Positions 22,203 through 22,289 of a stretch of 22,289 nt of DNA are shown here, in pieces. Position 1 is the stretch's first letter; each line of letters begins with the position of its first letter. The position numbers were made by a program, and so were the translations under genes. The DNA is from a bacterium. GTDB lineage: Bacteria; UBA4055. The DNA lies in NCBI GenBank assembly GCA_029559475.1, contig JAKQBN010000023.1, positions 1 to 22,289 on the forward strand, in the 5' to 3' direction. The notes below the pieces were generated by a model. That model saw only the letters and a program-made list of their open reading frames with translations, made no database searches and had not been told where the DNA came from.

Positions 22203-22271
22203 AGCAAGACAGCCTCATGTTTTCTAGGTCCCTGTTTACGAACAAACCTCTAAAGGAGTCAGCTGCTTGCT
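22203..22271 (+). ncRNA. Candidate structured RNA at the window edge
   Basis: AGCAAG (22203-22208) and CAGC (22210-22213) pair with GCTGCTTGCT (22262-22271), with a single bulged A. Inside, AGGT (22226-22229) pairs with ACCT (22246-22249), and TGTT (22233-22236) pairs with AACA (22241-22244) around a TACG loop, a UNCG-type tetraloop when read on the plus strand. CTC (22214-22216) can also pair with GAG (22256-22258). There is no convincing ORF in this stretch and no T-run after the outer stem. It lies upstream of the HNH-like gene on the opposite strand. The right side may continue past the window. Confidence 0.33.
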
Positions 22272-22289
22272 GTTAATCCCGATAAGTTG

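Overview
The window reads as chromosomal DNA from a Gram-negative bacterium. It carries a TonB-dependent receptor, a lipoprotein with a lipobox, an outer-membrane barrel and exported proteins. A carboxypeptidase-regulatory-like domain on the receptor, a DUF4249-like lipoprotein downstream of it, a C25-type (gingipain-like) peptidase and a TGS-uridine kinase fusion together suggest the Bacteroidetes/FCB group or a related anaerobic candidate phylum (Cloacimonadota or Delongbacteria are my guesses, inferred from gene content only). Genes are tightly packed with ATGA overlaps. Six promoters share a -35/17-nt/-10 layout close to the sigma70 consensus. The tRNAs do not encode CCA.

Layout. (1) 1-5530, minus strand: a promoter at 3905-3933 drives a cytoplasmic GH38 alpha-mannosidase, a DUF2238 (YjdF-type) membrane protein and the start of a Nudix hydrolase cut by the window edge. 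Upstream lies a DUF1846 gene with its own promoter. (2) 5555-11360, plus strand: one strong promoter precedes five tightly coupled genes: a Memo-like putative metalloprotein, an MFS permease, a CxxC AhpD/CMD-like protein, a TonB receptor and a lipoprotein. This looks like an uptake plus processing operon. (3) 11358-11910: two tandem, long hairpin-forming elements share a conserved core, but their stems differ in sequence while remaining self-complementary. They are followed by a tRNA-Ser(GGA)/tRNA-Arg(ACG) unit with its promoter and a bidirectional terminator. (4) 11929-14173, minus: a cyclic-nucleotide-binding protein without a DNA-binding domain, followed 3 nt later by an MFS-like permease. 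(5) 14251-16997, plus: an outer-membrane barrel protein and a TGS/uridine-kinase fusion. (6) 16994-19351, minus: a 2-TM small protein, a C25-like exported peptidase and an HExxH gluzincin. (7) 19411-20571, minus: RsgA with a good terminator. (8) 20572-21286: a 715-bp stretch that looks empty but holds a GTG-start 52-aa ORF, two very short ORFs with strong and similar leaders just upstream of rsgA, and a perfect CRP-type palindrome. (9) 21229-21714, plus: a RelE/ParE-type toxin-antitoxin pair with a consensus promoter and overlapping palindromic operator. (10) 21863-22289: a small HNH-like zinc protein and, at the edge, a candidate structured RNA.

The most unusual signal is the tandem structured pair at 11358-11631. 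The leader-peptide-like region before rsgA and the Memo/AhpD/TonB operon are the next most interesting. No phage, IS transposase, CRISPR array or large defence system is visible.
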